NCBI RefSeq assembly: GCF_000353285.1
Contig: NZ_KB731324.1
Location: forward strand, 3,118,577-3,182,576
Source of the DNA: Leptolyngbya boryana PCC 6306
Lineage (GTDB): Bacteria; Cyanobacteriota; Cyanobacteriia; Leptolyngbyales; Leptolyngbyaceae
Length of the DNA: 64,000 nucleotides
Reading direction: 5' to 3'
Positions within the stretch are counted from its first letter, which is position 1; each line of letters opens with the position of its first letter. The notes under the pieces were generated by a model. The model was not told the origin of the DNA and did not search any database. It was given only the letters and a program-made list of their open reading frames with translations. Below are positions 28,862-37,538 of this stretch, one piece after another. A program made the translations under genes and the position numbers.

Positions 28862-29146
28862 GTGAACTCCCTAACTCTTCGTCACTTGAGCGCTCTCCTC
28901 TACCCGATTCGACAACGACTAGAGTCGATCGAAATTTCTAATCCTCAAACCGCACGATCGCTCTGCAAAATCATCCCGGCTCGTTGTCCGTTTGAACGGC
29001 AAATCAAACTGTTTGATTACACGCTTGTTCGGATTCCACCGCTTTGTAAATTAAATCCCTTCTACGATCAAATCGTCAGTCTTCGCTTTAAATCTTTAGT
29101 TTATCTAGCAGACCAGTGTGGCGAAGATGTAACGCTTTATTCTTAG
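28862..29146 (+). CDS. Mo-dependent nitrogenase C-terminal-like small protein
   Basis: The 94 residues match the cyanobacterial family annotated as Mo-dependent nitrogenase C-terminus: RLESIEISNPQTARSLCKII, CPFER, IPPLCKLNPFYDQIV, FKSLVYLADQCGED. The motif order and four Cys are typical. The family is found as free-standing short proteins and its role is unclear. The start is GTG at 28862. No nitrogenase structural gene is nearby. Confidence 0.8.
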   Translation: MNSLTLRHLSALLYPIRQRLESIEISNPQTARSLCKIIPARCPFERQIKLFDYTLVRIPPLCKLNPFYDQIVSLRFKSLVYLADQCGEDVTLYS

Positions 29147-29190
29147 CTCCATTTTGTGGGGAAGGGGTTCTCTCTAAAACTGAGGTTCTG

Positions 29191-29853
29191 ATGCCAACAA
29201 CACACACACCCGAAGAAATTCCAGCAATGCTCCTCAAACAGCCTTGCTCCTCAGAGCATTTGACAAATGGTGATAAAAATAAATCGATTAAAATGCCACA
29301 AAATGATGCATCAGATCAAGCTCGTCTAAATCAGGGTCGAGTTGCGATCTTTGTTGACGGTTCAAATTTATTTTATGCTGCTTTACAGCTTGGAATTGAG
29401 ATTGACTACTCAAAGCTACTGGGTCAACTCACTGCGAACTGTCGACTACTGCGAGCTTTTTTCTATACAGGTGTCGATCGTACCAATGAAAAGCAACAAG
29501 GTTTTTTGCTTTGGATGCGTCGTAATGGTTACCGAGTGATCACAAAGGATCTGATTCAATTGCCAGATGGTTCCAAAAAAGCGAACTTGGATGTCGAAAT
29601 TGCGGTAGATATGCTAACTTTGGCAGACCACATCGATACTGTTATCTTAGTCAGCGGTGATGGAGATTTAGCCTATGCTGTCAATTCCATTGCTTATCAA
29701 GGCGTTCGTGTCGCTGTCGTCAGCTTGCGCTCAATGACAAGTGATAGCTTGATCAATGTTGCTGACTCCTACATCGATCTTGACACAATCAAGGAGAACA
29801 TTCAAAAGCCTACTGGTGCTGGCTATACAGACTGTGTCACTAGGACCACATAA
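29191..29853 (+). CDS. NYN-domain protein, LabA/DUF88-like
   Basis: After about 50 disordered residues, residues 50-205 form a NYN (PIN-like) domain: VAIFVDGSNLFYAA, KANLDVEIAVDMLTLAD and LVSGDGDLAYAVN hold the conserved Asp residues of a putative metal-dependent ribonuclease site. LabA in Synechococcus, of this family, affects circadian gene expression. ATG 29191 has GAGG 5 bases upstream; a longer frame begins at 29116 but overlaps the previous gene. Substrate unknown. Confidence 0.8.
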   Translation: MPTTHTPEEIPAMLLKQPCSSEHLTNGDKNKSIKMPQNDASDQARLNQGRVAIFVDGSNLFYAALQLGIEIDYSKLLGQLTANCRLLRAFFYTGVDRTNEKQQGFLLWMRRNGYRVITKDLIQLPDGSKKANLDVEIAVDMLTLADHIDTVILVSGDGDLAYAVNSIAYQGVRVAVVSLRSMTSDSLINVADSYIDLDTIKENIQKPTGAGYTDCVTRTT

Positions 29854-30192
29854 TTTAAGATCTACTTGCTCAAGCTAGTATGACAGGTGTAGAAATCATG
29901 GTTTACTTAATTTTTCGAGGTTCTCTCAAGCAAACCTTACGGAGACACTCAGTTATCGCGTCTCCCCGTTACTAAAGTGATATAGCCCTACTTAACGCTG
30001 AAATCGCTCAAAAGTTAAATGCTATTTACAACGTTTGTCCCACGTACCCGGTTAAAAGTCGAGCTTTAAGGAAGGTTTGTTTGCAGATACCAAAACTGCT
30101 AACCTCTCAAATCAGCGACAGCAAGCAACCTCAAATCCAGCAACCGTGACTTAGTGTCGGCTGCATTTGACGAGTTAGACTGCGTGACTAAC
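29854..30192. other. Intergenic region after the NYN gene
   Basis: A hairpin (ACGGAGAC with GTCTCCCCGT) lies at 29938-29969 and probably ends the NYN transcript. Otherwise nothing is seen. The tract is convergent with the gene at 30193. Confidence 0.45.
29938..29969 (+). terminator. Hairpin after the NYN gene
   Basis: GGAGAC pairs with GTCTCC, with flanking A-C-G and C-G-T that extend the stem across a short mismatch; the loop is about 14 bases. There is no long T run, so the assignment is moderate. Confidence 0.4.
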
Positions 30193-30858
30193 TCATTTTT
30201 GAAGCTCCCTAGCCTTTGCTTTCTTAAGGCTTTCATATCTACTTTGAAGCTCTCGAAAATTGTGTTCAATTAATGGAAAAAGCTTTGGCGGGAATGGTTC
30301 ATTTAAATCCATTGGATTAACGTTTTGAAGTTCTTTGATAGAACGAATTGTTTTATAAACTGCAACATGCTTGATGTACTTTAGTAACTCATCGATTAAC
30401 TCTTTGCTATTTGCTGAATTTTCAGCTAAATGGATCTTTGTCTCTATAATTTCAACTATCTCTTGGTGATTTTTAAGAATAAATTCTTTCTCTATAGCCT
30501 CACTTGCAGCATCAGGTAAAACATCTTGCTCAGAACTGAGAGACTTGATTCTTTTCCACATTACAGTATCTTTTTCCAATCTTAAATAGATAGGCCAGTA
30601 GAATTCGGAGATTTGCCTTTCTATAAATTCTAGTTCTGCATTGTATCGAGCTACAACAAGCTGATTCTCTAACTCAGATATCTGTTGTTTCTGCTGATTC
30701 TCCAATTCAGCAATAAGCTGTCTTTGATAATACTTTTCATTGGTTTCGTTCTTGAATACCTCAAAACGTTTGTTGAGCCAGTAACCTGCTACTAGCACAA
30801 TGCCACCAAGTAAAACTTTATCAATAACTAATTCAATGATCTTTTCAGAAAGAGCCAT
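30193..30858 (-). CDS. Membrane-anchored coiled-coil protein, unknown
   Basis: The 221-residue protein has an N-terminal membrane helix (about 13-28: LLGGIVLVAGYWL), a Gln/Glu-rich coiled coil (about 40-70), then a helical, charged domain. The codons and flanks are more AT-rich than the surrounding genes, and an insertion sequence lies next to it, so it may be acquired. GGGGGAG lies about 9 bases before the ATG. I do not recognise the family. Confidence 0.6.
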   Translation of the reverse strand: MALSEKIIELVIDKVLLGGIVLVAGYWLNKRFEVFKNETNEKYYQRQLIAELENQQKQQISELENQLVVARYNAELEFIERQISEFYWPIYLRLEKDTVMWKRIKSLSSEQDVLPDAASEAIEKEFILKNHQEIVEIIETKIHLAENSANSKELIDELLKYIKHVAVYKTIRSIKELQNVNPMDLNEPFPPKLFPLIEHNFRELQSRYESLKKAKARELQK

Positions 30859-31278
30859 TTAGCAATTCTCCCCCGGACTACCTGAAACTTAATGAAATTA
30901 TCCGTATCAACCGAAAAAGTCCGATTACTTGAGCATTAGTATCTAAAGATACGCCTCAAACTGTACCTCAATCGAGCAATGAGCAGTCTAACAATTGCTA
31001 AAACTGCCTCTCTTAGCCTAATTATCTGAATCTAAACGTCGCCGAGAATGATCGACATACTATCCTGTCAGGAGGATTTAGGCTACTTGGATTTGGCATA
31101 ATATCCTAAATTAGAAAATTAGACTGACTTTTTCCGTCTAATGCCTAGATTGAAAACATTAGGTTAATCCATGTTTCGCATATTACTCCCAAACATGAGG
31201 ATTAGACCGGAAATTTACGTATTTCTCTTTAGAAATTGCACTATATCTGTCTGAGATCTCGTTCAACGCCATTTACTG
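30859..31278. other. AT-rich intergenic tract, no gene seen
   Basis: These 420 bases hold only short inverted repeats, for example CATGTTT with CAAACATG at about 31170-31197. No ORF or RNA gene is supported. Confidence 0.4.
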
Positions 31279-31288
31279 GATGCGAGGT
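31279..31288 (+). repeat. Left target-site duplication of the ISAs1 element
   Basis: GATGCGAGGT is repeated exactly at 32509-32518 and abuts the terminal inverted repeat. ISAs1 elements make duplications of about 8-10 bp, which agrees. Confidence 0.9.
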
Positions 31289-32508
31289 TAGGGCAAACGC
31301 ATGAAAATTATTGAGACAGGATTTTGAGAAGATAACCATCATCCCATCCCGCCTTTTTTCGTTTCGCTGCAATGCCTGCCTTCGTCGTTTTGTCTTGTCC
31401 TAATAAGTTGAGCGCAATGTGACGCAACAGGGAAAAGTTTTGCGGTGCGTAATCCTTGCGGATACGGCAAGCATCTTCATCAAAAGCAACGTCTAACACC
31501 CAGTGCAAATGGCTTTCCACCGTCCAATGGGTGCGGATGGCAGCTAAGAGTTTCGCCGCGTCTGGGTCGAGACTACTGATGTAGTAGTGCGTTTCGCTGC
31601 TCGTTTGTCCCTCAATTTTGCGTTCGCGCTGAAGCATTACTACGGTCTTCAGTCCTTTCCACTGCGGCTTCTGCATCAAATAATCCAGTTCTGTGTCTGC
31701 CAACGTCCAGCACCGCCGAATCTCAATGCGTCCGTGTCCTTTGTCTATCGTTTGCACAAAGTCATGCGCGACATCTTGGAATTGCACGGCTTGAGCTTGC
31801 TCAAATAACCACTGCACATCTTCAAACAAGCTGCCTTGATTGCCTTTGAGAGCAAGCACATAGTCTGCACCGCGCTCAATGATTGTCGCAGCGATCTCTT
31901 TCTGTGTCCCCATCGCATCAATCGTGACGATACAGCCTTCGAGAGCTAGGACTTCTAGCAATTCTGGAATTGCTGTAATCTCATTCGACTTTGCATCGAC
32001 TTTCTGTTGTCCTAACACCAAGCGATTCTCACTTGCCCAAGCACTCACCATATGAATCGCACCTTTGCCGTTGGCAGTATCATAAGAGTGGCGCACCTTC
32101 TTGCCATCAATGGCGATGACTTCGCCCTTACTCAAGGTGCTAATGGCACGAATCCAACCCAGAAAACATTGCTGCATCGCTTCTGGGTCAAGTCGAGCAA
32201 ACACCCGCGCAAATGTATCATGCGACGGAATGCCGTTCGGCAACTTCAGAAAACTGCTCAACCACGATTGTTTCGATTGCCCATACAGTTCGATATCCAC
32301 CCAACTCTCTGCCCCACAGATGACGGCACAAATCGTGATTGTGATGATGTCGATAAGTAAATGATCTTTGCCACGCTCATCGCGAGGGTCTGCCAAATCA
32401 GCAAAGTGCGTGAGAATCCGCGCATCCGTAGGTTGAGTCATGAGCAGTGTCTCTCAAGCGGGTTACACTGCTTTTAGCCTACGTCACTTTTTTCTTGCGT
32501 TTGCCCTA
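31289..32508 (-). mobile_element. Complete ISAs1-family insertion sequence
   Basis: The element is 1220 bp. Its ends are inverted repeats starting TAGGGCAAACGCA on both sides (31289-31301 and complement of 32496-32508). It is flanked by a perfect 10-bp direct repeat GATGCGAGGT at 31279-31288 and 32509-32518, the target duplication. A single uninterrupted transposase gene fills it. The intact ends, duplication and reading frame suggest a recent insertion. Confidence 0.95.
31308..32441 (-). CDS. ISAs1-family DDE transposase
   Basis: The 377-residue protein has the N-terminal DDE-associated domain (FADLADPRDERGKDHLLID, ICGAESW) and the catalytic core with GEVIAIDGKKVRHS, IVTIDAMGTQKEIA and TVESHLHWVLDVAFDEDACR, which carry the DDE triad of the ISAs1 group. 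No stop or frameshift interrupts it, so the element could still move. Confidence 0.95.
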   Translation of the reverse strand: MTQPTDARILTHFADLADPRDERGKDHLLIDIITITICAVICGAESWVDIELYGQSKQSWLSSFLKLPNGIPSHDTFARVFARLDPEAMQQCFLGWIRAISTLSKGEVIAIDGKKVRHSYDTANGKGAIHMVSAWASENRLVLGQQKVDAKSNEITAIPELLEVLALEGCIVTIDAMGTQKEIAATIIERGADYVLALKGNQGSLFEDVQWLFEQAQAVQFQDVAHDFVQTIDKGHGRIEIRRCWTLADTELDYLMQKPQWKGLKTVVMLQRERKIEGQTSSETHYYISSLDPDAAKLLAAIRTHWTVESHLHWVLDVAFDEDACRIRKDYAPQNFSLLRHIALNLLGQDKTTKAGIAAKRKKAGWDDGYLLKILSQ

Positions 32509-32518
32509 GATGCGAGGT
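32509..32518 (+). repeat. Right target-site duplication of the ISAs1 element
   Basis: GATGCGAGGT is an exact copy of 31279-31288, directly outside the right inverted repeat. Confidence 0.9.
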
Positions 32519-32629
32519 GAATAGCATAACTCAACATGCAAAAATCTGCTATGACATAGCCATCACAGATTTTCTCTAGAGCGTAACTATGCTCATGCAC
32601 ATAAGGATAGGATGGAATGTAATCGATAC

Positions 32630-34015
32630 TTAGACATTCGCCTGCTGCGCTGCAGCAGCTTGTTTCAAATCATTCTGATTGACCCACACCGTTTTTCTTC
32701 CATCTGAAATCCGACACAAATAAAATGCTTTATCATGCACCACTCGTTCGACCTTCTGAATTGTCCAACCTGACTTTCCTTTATATTGCACGGACTCTCC
32801 GACTCTCGGAGTCCAACCAATCTTCGCGATCGGCGTTAATCTCGCATCTGTATAATGCCAAAGCCAAACCGCACCCTTTACAACCCAAGGCGTGACGTGA
32901 TCTGCAATCACAGACAATGCTAATGTTCCAAGCACCATCCAAGGTAAAACTTGATAATACAGCGGCAACTGCTGATGCACATACAAATTCAACGTGCGAT
33001 CGACAACAAAATTGTGAATCAGAAAATAGCTATAGCTATGAATGCCAAGCCAAATCATTATTACACCTAACTTTAAGCGATCGCTGAAAAATCGAAACAC
33101 GACCATGCAACAGAGCGTTAAACCGATAGCCAGCAAGAAATCATCAAAAATCCAGCCAAAGCGATAAAACTGAGCGACAAATCCGATCGCATAAACTGCT
33201 ATACCAATCGAAAATGCTCTAGAAGACTTCCAAAAGATCGCGCCTTTACCCTGCGAATACTGCCGAGCGACTACCATTCCTAAAACGAAAGTACTGAGCT
33301 TTGCAATGAAATGCACAAATGGTTGCCAACCTGCCGATGCACTGACGATCGCATAAGTGGGATGACCCTTGAAGACATAAACCGCTAAGGCTCGATACAC
33401 CAATGTAATCACAGTTGTCGTCAGCAACAAATTGCGCGATCCCCATCGATTCATCAGATACCAAAGCACTGGGAAAATCAACGCAAAACTCATAATCAAT
33501 GGGACGAACCACCAAGGACCATTTGTGGGAAGAAGCAGTTCTCCACCATAATCAAACAAAATTGGGAACGACATGCCTGCGAATGTATGCCAAGCATCAG
33601 GAATATAGCTATTCGTCAACTCCCCAACCGTCCAAAGTACTGGGTAAGCCAACCACGCGACTGTCCAGAACGGTAGTAAAATTCTTAAAATTCGTCGCTT
33701 GAGAAAGCTACCTACTTCGATCGGTTGCCCTTTCAGTGATAGCACCAAGCTGAATCCACTTACCAAAACAAACACATCGACAAATTGATAGCCAAACCAA
33801 ACAGGTAAACTCAAAACTTGAGTCAACCAACTATCACCCATCTGACGCGTCGCTAAAAATATCTGTTGCAAATTCGCAGCAAGTCCGGTTGGTTGAGGTG
33901 TAAAAGCATATTTCGTAAATAACAACTGAGCATGATAAAGCAACAGCAATACTGCTGCAAAAATCCGAATGCCTTCGAGCCATGCTAACCGCTGTAATTT
34001 CTTAGAACTTGCCAT
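32630..34015 (-). CDS. Acyltransferase-3 family membrane protein with extra C-terminal domain
   Basis: About ten membrane helices fill residues 10-390, starting LAWLEGIRIFAAVLLLLYHA, the conserved N-terminal region of the acyltransferase-3 fold that carries the key His. It should O-acylate a sugar or polysaccharide at the membrane. After residue 395 there is a soluble tail of about 65 residues (PRVGESVQYKGKSGWTIQKV, CRISDGRKTVWV) that looks like a small SH3-like beta domain, unusual for this family. GAGGAG lies 7 bases before the ATG at 34015. Confidence 0.8.
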   Translation of the reverse strand: MASSKKLQRLAWLEGIRIFAAVLLLLYHAQLLFTKYAFTPQPTGLAANLQQIFLATRQMGDSWLTQVLSLPVWFGYQFVDVFVLVSGFSLVLSLKGQPIEVGSFLKRRILRILLPFWTVAWLAYPVLWTVGELTNSYIPDAWHTFAGMSFPILFDYGGELLLPTNGPWWFVPLIMSFALIFPVLWYLMNRWGSRNLLLTTTVITLVYRALAVYVFKGHPTYAIVSASAGWQPFVHFIAKLSTFVLGMVVARQYSQGKGAIFWKSSRAFSIGIAVYAIGFVAQFYRFGWIFDDFLLAIGLTLCCMVVFRFFSDRLKLGVIMIWLGIHSYSYFLIHNFVVDRTLNLYVHQQLPLYYQVLPWMVLGTLALSVIADHVTPWVVKGAVWLWHYTDARLTPIAKIGWTPRVGESVQYKGKSGWTIQKVERVVHDKAFYLCRISDGRKTVWVNQNDLKQAAAAQQANV

Positions 34016-34523
34016 CCAGTTTCTCCTCAAATCCCCTTTCTAGGCTCTTGATGCGTTTCCAGGTAGTAGTGTGGCATCGTTTCTATAAATCGACGGACAA
34101 ATCTGCCTATTGGCGGATTTTGAAAATCATGATTTCTAATATGACGCAAGGAATGACTTAACTACTTTTAATCACTCTTCATTCCTGACCAATGTTACCG
34201 AGCCGATGCTTTACCATTTTGCAGACTCAGTATATTCAACTCCTTTACAGAATTTCATCTCGCGTAAGAATGACAGATGCAATACTGAAAGGAGGATAGC
34301 TTTGACACATGATCTTTTACGCAACGTGATGCCCCATCGAAAATCTCTGGAAGAAGATCAGGGTTAATGTAAGTGAATTGGAAGCACCGAAATATATTAA
34401 TCGGGAAACCCGTACATTTACGTAATTGTGTCATCAGAAGAAAATAAAGTTCCAAGATCTTACCGTATAGATCCTTGGACGAATCCGATTCAATCTGTGC
34501 AACACATATAAGACGATTACATC
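34016..34523. other. Intergenic region with a short strong-ribosome-site ORF
   Basis: Apart from the 21-codon frame at 34302 (listed separately), no gene, terminator or RNA is recognised in the 508 bases. Divergent promoters for the acyltransferase and the gene at 34524 are expected here. Confidence 0.4.
34302..34367 (+). CDS. 21-codon small ORF with strong ribosome site
   Basis: GGAGG at 34291-34295 is 6 bases from TTG 34302. The frame reads MTHDLLRNVMPHRKSLEEDQ then Gly and stops at TAA. The start codon is weak but the spacing is ideal. It could be a real small protein or the head of a decayed gene; no relative is known to me. Confidence 0.3.
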   Translation: MTHDLLRNVMPHRKSLEEDQG

Positions 34524-34820
34524 ATGAGTATTAAATTCACCGCTGAAGACTTGTCACGATTGGACGATTTCCGCCTTGAGCGCTTTCATGAACTTTATGC
34601 CCAGACACTTGTAGGCTGTAGATTAGAGCTAAAATTCGATGCGTTGCTCATTCATTGTTCAGAGCCTTGGTGCGTCGATCAATTGATGGAAGAACTCGAT
34701 CGCATGGTAAACGCTGTGTCGCTGGTACTGGGTACAAAGTATCTGTCGATCTGCTATGCGGCAGAGGAAGTTTATCGGACGAAGACCCGATTACACCGTC
34801 AACAATGCATGTCGCACTAA
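34524..34820 (+). CDS. Hypothetical small protein
   Basis: The 98-residue protein is soluble with four Cys residues (C34, C46, C51, C78 approx.) and an alpha/beta pattern. No family is recognised. It ends 30 bp before thiD on the same strand, so they may be co-transcribed, but no link in function is evident. Confidence 0.55.
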   Translation: MSIKFTAEDLSRLDDFRLERFHELYAQTLVGCRLELKFDALLIHCSEPWCVDQLMEELDRMVNAVSLVLGTKYLSICYAAEEVYRTKTRLHRQQCMSH

Positions 34821-34850
34821 AATAGAGAAAACTCTCGTTTCAGTTGTCCC

Positions 34851-35666
34851 ATGACTCTTACTTCGATTCCGATCGCCTTAACTATTGCGGGTTCAGATAG
34901 TGGAGGGGGGGCTGGAATTCAAGCTGATCTCCGCACGTTTGCTTTTCATCGCGTGCATGGAGCGAGTGCGATTACTTGCGTTACGGCACAGAATACCTTA
35001 GGTGTGTCACGAGTTGATGCTTTACCTTCAGCAGCCGTAGCCGCTCAGATTCAGGCTGTCGTGCAAGATATCGGAGTGCAAGCTGCTAAAACCGGAATGT
35101 TACTGAATCAAGAAATCATCGCTACGGTTTCTGAACAGGTTGCCGCTTGTAAAATTGTTAATTTAGTTGTTGATCCAGTGATGGTGTCTCGAACTGGAGC
35201 GCAATTGATTGATGATTCTGCGATCGCGGTTTTACGATCGCACCTGATTCCACAAGCGGCAATTCTGACCCCAAATCGCTACGAGGCTCAATTACTCAGT
35301 GGGCTTGAAATTCTCACCTTAGAGGACATGCAGGCTGCCTCTGAGAAAATTTTTGAATTGGGAGCAAAGTCAGTTCTCGTCAAAGGTGGCGGAATGAGTG
35401 GAGAACTGCGAGGAGTTGATGTTTGGTTTGATGGCAATGCGTGCGAAACCTTAACCACTCAAGTCGTGAATACACCGCACACGCATGGGACAGGATGTAC
35501 ATTGTCGGCAGCGATCGCGGCAAATTTGGCATTGGGGAAAGACCTACGATCGGCAGTTCACCTTGCTAAGAGCTATGTGACGACTGCATTGAAATATTCA
35601 TTAGCAATTGGAAAAGGTCAAGGTCCAGTCGGGCATTTTTTCCCCTTGTTACTCTCAGATAGTTAA
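34851..35666 (+). CDS. thiD: Hydroxymethylpyrimidine/phosphomethylpyrimidine kinase
   Basis: The 271-residue enzyme shows the ThiD signature: IAGSDSGGGAGIQADLRTF, ITCVTAQNT, VVDPVMVS and the C-terminal anion-hole motif HTHGTGCTLSAAIAANLA. It phosphorylates HMP and then HMP-P in thiamine synthesis. No TPP riboswitch is visible upstream. Length is normal for the family, without a fused ThiE domain. Confidence 0.93.
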   Translation: MTLTSIPIALTIAGSDSGGGAGIQADLRTFAFHRVHGASAITCVTAQNTLGVSRVDALPSAAVAAQIQAVVQDIGVQAAKTGMLLNQEIIATVSEQVAACKIVNLVVDPVMVSRTGAQLIDDSAIAVLRSHLIPQAAILTPNRYEAQLLSGLEILTLEDMQAASEKIFELGAKSVLVKGGGMSGELRGVDVWFDGNACETLTTQVVNTPHTHGTGCTLSAAIAANLALGKDLRSAVHLAKSYVTTALKYSLAIGKGQGPVGHFFPLLLSDS

Positions 35667-35690
35667 GAGGAGATTGCACAGATAGCAACA

Positions 35691-35732
35691 GGGGGAGTAG
35701 GGACAATCATTGCATCCCCACTCCCCCTTTTT
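35691..35732. terminator. Strong terminator between thiD and groEL
   Basis: GGGGGAGTAGGG pairs with CCCCACTCCCCC around a loop of 13 bases, followed on the plus strand by five T. It ends the thiD transcript and, as the genes converge, may also stop transcripts from groEL. Confidence 0.85.
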
Positions 35733-35753
35733 CGACACTTAGCGCGATGGGAA

Positions 35754-37421
35754 TTACATCATCCCCATACCACCCATGCCGCCCATACCACCCATACCAC
35801 CCATGCCGCCCATGCCGCCCATATCAGGCGCAGCAGCAGATTTGGGTTCGGGTTTCTCAACGACCAATGCTTCAGTAGTCAACACCATGCCTGCGATCGA
35901 AGCTGCATCTTGAAGTGCAGTTCGCACAACTTTCGCAGGGTCAACAATGCCCGCTGCCAGCAAGTCTTCATACTTGTCGGTCAGCGCATTGTAGCCGTGG
36001 CTAAAGCTCATTTCGCGGACTTTCTCAACAATCACAGAGCCTTCAGCACCCGCGTTATCAGCAATCTGACGGAGCGGAGCATCGAGCGAGCGAATCACAA
36101 TATCCACACCGATTTGCTCTTCAGCATTCAGCGTCGATTTCAATTCAACTAGCTTTCCAGCGAGGTGAACGAGAGAAACACCGCCTCCCGGAACGATTCC
36201 TTCTTCGACTGCGGCTTTTGTCGCATTCAAAGCATCTTCAATTCGGAGTTTGCGATTTTTTAACTCAGTTTCAGTAGCAGCACCGACTTTGATCACTGCA
36301 ACACCACCGGATAATTTCGCAATCCGCTCAGAGATCTTTTCTCTGTCGTAGTCAGAATCACTGCGCTCAACTTCTTGACGCAATTGAGCGACGCGCTTCT
36401 CAATATTCTCGCTGTTGGCGACATCTGAAACGATCGTGGTGGAATCTTTCGTGACCGTGATTTTTCTAGCGGTTCCGAGCATGTCAGCCGAAACTGCATC
36501 TAAGCTCAGACCGATTTCTTCGGAGATCACCTGCCCATCGGTCAGAACTGCGATGTCTTGCAGCATCTGCTTCCGACGATCGCCGAATCCAGGTGCTTTG
36601 ATTGCAACTGTATTCAATACACCGCGCAGACGGTTGACCACCAACGTTGCTAATGCTTCACCTTCAACGTCTTCTGCGATGATCAACAGAGGTTGACCAG
36701 CACGGGCAACTTTTTCGAGAACTGGAACTAATTCTTGAATCGAACCAATTTTCTTATCACAGAGCAGAATTGCAGCATTCTCATACTCAGCAATCAAGCG
36801 CTCAGTGTCGGTGACAAAGTAAGGAGAGAGATAACCGCGATCGATTTGCATCCCTTCGACGATATCCATTTCAGTCGCTAAGGATTTCGATTCTTCAACC
36901 GTAATCACACCGTCGCGTCCGACTTTATCCATCGCTGCTGCGATCATTTGTCCGACTTCATCATCATTTCCGGCGGAAACAGTTGCGACTTGTGCAATTT
37001 CGTTGCCTTCAACGGGTTTTGCGACCGCTTGGATTTCAGTGACCAGTTTCGCGATCGCTTTTTCCATGCCACGGCGCAAGCTGATCGGATTGGTGCCTGC
37101 TGCAACGTTTTTCATGCCTTCGCGAATCATCGCTTGAGCGAGAACCGTTGCGGTCGTTGTTCCATCCCCTGCCAAGTCCTTCGTTTTAGAAGCGACTTCA
37201 CGAATCAAGGATGCGCCTGTGTTTTCTAGCGGATCTTCAAGTTCGATTTCTTTTGCGATCGTCACACCGTCATTGACGATTTGAGGCGCACCGAATTTTT
37301 TCTCAAGTAACACGTTCCGTCCGCGAGGACCGAGGGTGACGCGCACTGCATCTGCTAACGCATTCACGCCCCGTTCTAACGCCTGTCTGGATTCGTCATC
37401 AAAGACAACAATCTTTGCCAT
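35754..37421 (-). CDS. groL: Chaperonin GroEL, monocistronic
   Basis: The 555-residue protein is a full-length GroEL with ATP-site [38 protein letters not shown] and the C-terminal Gly-Gly-Met repeat tail. It assembles as a 14-mer and folds proteins with GroES. There is no groES gene upstream; cyanobacteria usually have a second groEL outside the groESL operon, and this is likely that copy. A perfect CIRCE operator lies 31 bases ahead of the start. Confidence 0.96.
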   Translation of the reverse strand: MAKIVVFDDESRQALERGVNALADAVRVTLGPRGRNVLLEKKFGAPQIVNDGVTIAKEIELEDPLENTGASLIREVASKTKDLAGDGTTTATVLAQAMIREGMKNVAAGTNPISLRRGMEKAIAKLVTEIQAVAKPVEGNEIAQVATVSAGNDDEVGQMIAAAMDKVGRDGVITVEESKSLATEMDIVEGMQIDRGYLSPYFVTDTERLIAEYENAAILLCDKKIGSIQELVPVLEKVARAGQPLLIIAEDVEGEALATLVVNRLRGVLNTVAIKAPGFGDRRKQMLQDIAVLTDGQVISEEIGLSLDAVSADMLGTARKITVTKDSTTIVSDVANSENIEKRVAQLRQEVERSDSDYDREKISERIAKLSGGVAVIKVGAATETELKNRKLRIEDALNATKAAVEEGIVPGGGVSLVHLAGKLVELKSTLNAEEQIGVDIVIRSLDAPLRQIADNAGAEGSVIVEKVREMSFSHGYNALTDKYEDLLAAGIVDPAKVVRTALQDAASIAGMVLTTEALVVEKPEPKSAAAPDMGGMGGMGGMGGMGGMGGMGMM

Positions 37422-37451
37422 AGGTATGTCTCAGTTCTCCACCTAGAAATT

Positions 37452-37478
37452 TAGCACTCACTGGGACAGAGTGCTAAA
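37452..37478 (-). promoter_or_regulatory. CIRCE operator (HrcA site)
   Basis: TTAGCACTC, nine bases, then GAGTGCTAA matches the consensus exactly. HrcA binds it and represses chaperone genes until heat shock. It is positioned in the leader of groEL. Confidence 0.95.
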
Positions 37479-37538
37479 AGAAGACAGATCGGAAAACCGT
37501 CCTTACGGCATTGAAGGTTGAATTTTGAATTGGAAAAT

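Noticed and set aside
34824-34850. TPP riboswitch ahead of thiD
   Set aside because: The 30-bp gap to the upstream gene is too short and the conserved TPP-site sequences are absent.
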